NCBI GenBank assembly: GCA_021205645.1
Contig: JAJPXE010000169.1
Coordinates: forward strand, 1-6,530
From: Candidatus Gastranaerophilales bacterium
GTDB lineage: Bacteria; Cyanobacteriota; Vampirovibrionia; Gastranaerophilales; Gastranaerophilaceae
Length of the DNA stretch: 6,530 nt
Direction: 5' to 3'
Positions 5,972 through 6,530 of the stretch are shown here, in pieces; positions within the stretch are counted from its first letter, which is position 1; each line of letters begins with the position of its first letter. The notes below the pieces were generated by a model. That model made no database searches. It was not told where the DNA came from and saw nothing but the letters and a program-made list of their open reading frames with translations. The translations under genes were made by a program, and so were the position numbers.

Positions 5972-6007
5972 AGCGGGTGTCAGCAGAGCAGACACAGTCT
6001 GCCGCTT
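5972..6007 (+). repeat. 36-bp direct repeat, copy 2
   Basis: This is identical to 4892-4927 and lies exactly 1080 bp to its right in the same orientation, upstream of the recombinase and downstream of the nuclease gene. Unlike copy 1, it is not embedded in the GAGAGGGC-bounded element: the flanks on both sides are unrelated, so only the core is shared. The two copies enclose the whole recombinase gene and its start-region inverted repeats. Confidence 0.95.
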
Positions 6008-6018
6008 GGGCGAAAAGG

Positions 6019-6034
6019 AATTTCAAGCGAAATT
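6019..6034. repeat. Small AT-rich stem-loop after the nuclease gene
   Basis: AATTTC (6019-6024) pairs with GAAATT (6029-6034) around AAGC, 25 nt beyond the nuclease stop codon. Read on the minus strand it is followed by CCTTTTCG, a poor U-tract. It could be a weak terminator or part of the repeat debris that includes the adjacent 36-bp copy. Confidence 0.4.
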
Positions 6035-6059
6035 AAAATTTTTCTGCAAACTCTTAATG

Positions 6060-6530
6060 TTAAACTGTTTTATAATATCTGGCAATTTCTTTTTTGAGTT
6101 CATCAAATGTTGCCGTATTTATTATTTTGTTATCATTATCATACTTAAAACCAATATTCAAAACTGTTATAAAGTTTTCTTTTCTGTAAAATAAAATTTT
6201 TGAATTTTTTATGGAATTAAGTTTACTTTCTAAACAAACACATTGATACATTTTATCAATAATATGTGTATTTCCTTGGGGGTGAGCTAATTCATAATGC
6301 TGTCCGGCTGTTAATGCTATTAAATTTTCTATGTAATCTGATATTTCAGGAAACTCATTTTTAGGAAAAATATGATGAATATGTGTGGTTTTCCCGTGTA
6401 ATCTATCGTGTACTTCACTGTTTATATGGTGTTTTTTTACAAATTTTTTAGCTTTTTCAATCAAGAAATTATTATAATCTGAATTTTTGGTATCTGCATT
6501 TTGATATTCTATTCTTGTACAATTTTTATT
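6060..6530 (-). CDS. HNH endonuclease, likely type II restriction-enzyme-like (C-terminal part)
   Basis: The frame is open from the right window edge to the TAA at 6062-6060, giving 156 visible residues of a longer protein; the 5' end is outside. A TTG at 6464-6462 could be taken as a start, but the frame continues upstream without a stop and has no ribosome-binding site there, so I treat it as internal. Visible residues 50-56 read HIHHIFP, followed by N69 (ENLIAL) and H78 (GQHYELAHP), the three elements of an HNH beta-beta-alpha-metal site. 'HHIFPKNEFPEISDYIENLIAL...QHYELAHP' resembles HNH domains at the C-terminal side of type II restriction endonucleases; this is from memory, not a search. 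The rest ends in a Lys/Tyr-rich tail with no recognised motif. No methyltransferase is visible; one might lie to the right. Transcription runs toward the recombinase, 228 nt away. Confidence 0.75.
   Translation of the reverse strand, partial: NKNCTRIEYQNADTKNSDYNNFLIEKAKKFVKKHHINSEVHDRLHGKTTHIHHIFPKNEFPEISDYIENLIALTAGQHYELAHPQGNTHIIDKMYQCVCLESKLNSIKNSKILFYRKENFITVLNIGFKYDNDNKIINTATFDELKKEIARYYKTV

Noticed and set aside
4892..6007. CRISPR array made of the 36-bp repeats
   Set aside because: Only two copies, separated by 1044 bp that contain a gene; no regular spacers and no cas gene.
6006..6194. Plus-strand open frame of 62 codons overlapping the 36-bp repeat and the nuclease gene
   Set aside because: It starts inside the repeat and runs antisense to the HNH gene; the hydrophobic, Phe/Ile/Lys-rich product is what AT-rich antisense gives.
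6060..6464. HNH gene starting at the TTG at 6464
   Set aside because: The frame continues to the window edge without a stop and no SD precedes the TTG, so this is most likely an internal Leu codon.

Overview
The window is AT-rich and gene-dense. It holds one five-gene plus-strand operon (301-4771), then a looser stretch of accessory character (4772-6530) with a tyrosine recombinase gene, an incomplete HNH nuclease gene (both minus strand) and structured repeats. The first 21 bases look like the start of another minus-strand gene that runs off the left edge. RNase Y next to YmdB is typical of Firmicutes and some other phyla. The pilin-like protein, with its short G|FTLVEV leader and its 'DVNG..GPN.WGKDVFG' C-terminal block, reminds me most of gut Vampirovibrionia (Melainabacteria, Gastranaerophilales). 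I favour that group over Clostridia, but only tentatively, because the judgement rests on remembered family patterns and not on a search.

Operon, 301-4771. The order is rny (RNase Y), a YmdB-family phosphodiesterase, a PHP-domain phosphoesterase, a type IV pilin/pseudopilin-like protein and a LOG-family nucleotide hydrolase. The gaps are 31, 15, 27 and 3 nt, with no terminator-like structure seen between genes, so co-transcription is likely. Four of the five products fit a nucleic-acid or nucleotide turnover theme: membrane-anchored mRNA cleavage, cyclic-nucleotide cleavage, possible removal of short oligonucleotides or bisphosphates, and NMP hydrolysis to base plus ribose-5-phosphate. The pilin-like gene is the outlier.

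Convergent gap, 4772-4973. Most of it is a 171-bp element with imperfect terminal inverted repeats (GAGAGGGC... / ...GCCCTCTC) containing several hairpins. It looks like a MITE- or REP-type dispersed element.

Accessory end, 4974-6530. A complete Xer-type recombinase gene is read leftward. Its start codon lies in one arm of a 14-nt inverted repeat that would base-pair fully in RNA. A 36-bp sequence from the core of the 171-bp element recurs identically 1080 bp away, in direct orientation, on the other side of the recombinase gene. Beyond it is the 3' part of a gene for an HNH nuclease resembling type II restriction enzymes, cut by the window edge. The repeats flanking the recombinase and the hairpin over its start are the most unusual features here. 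Whether they form a mobile unit cannot be decided from this sequence alone.
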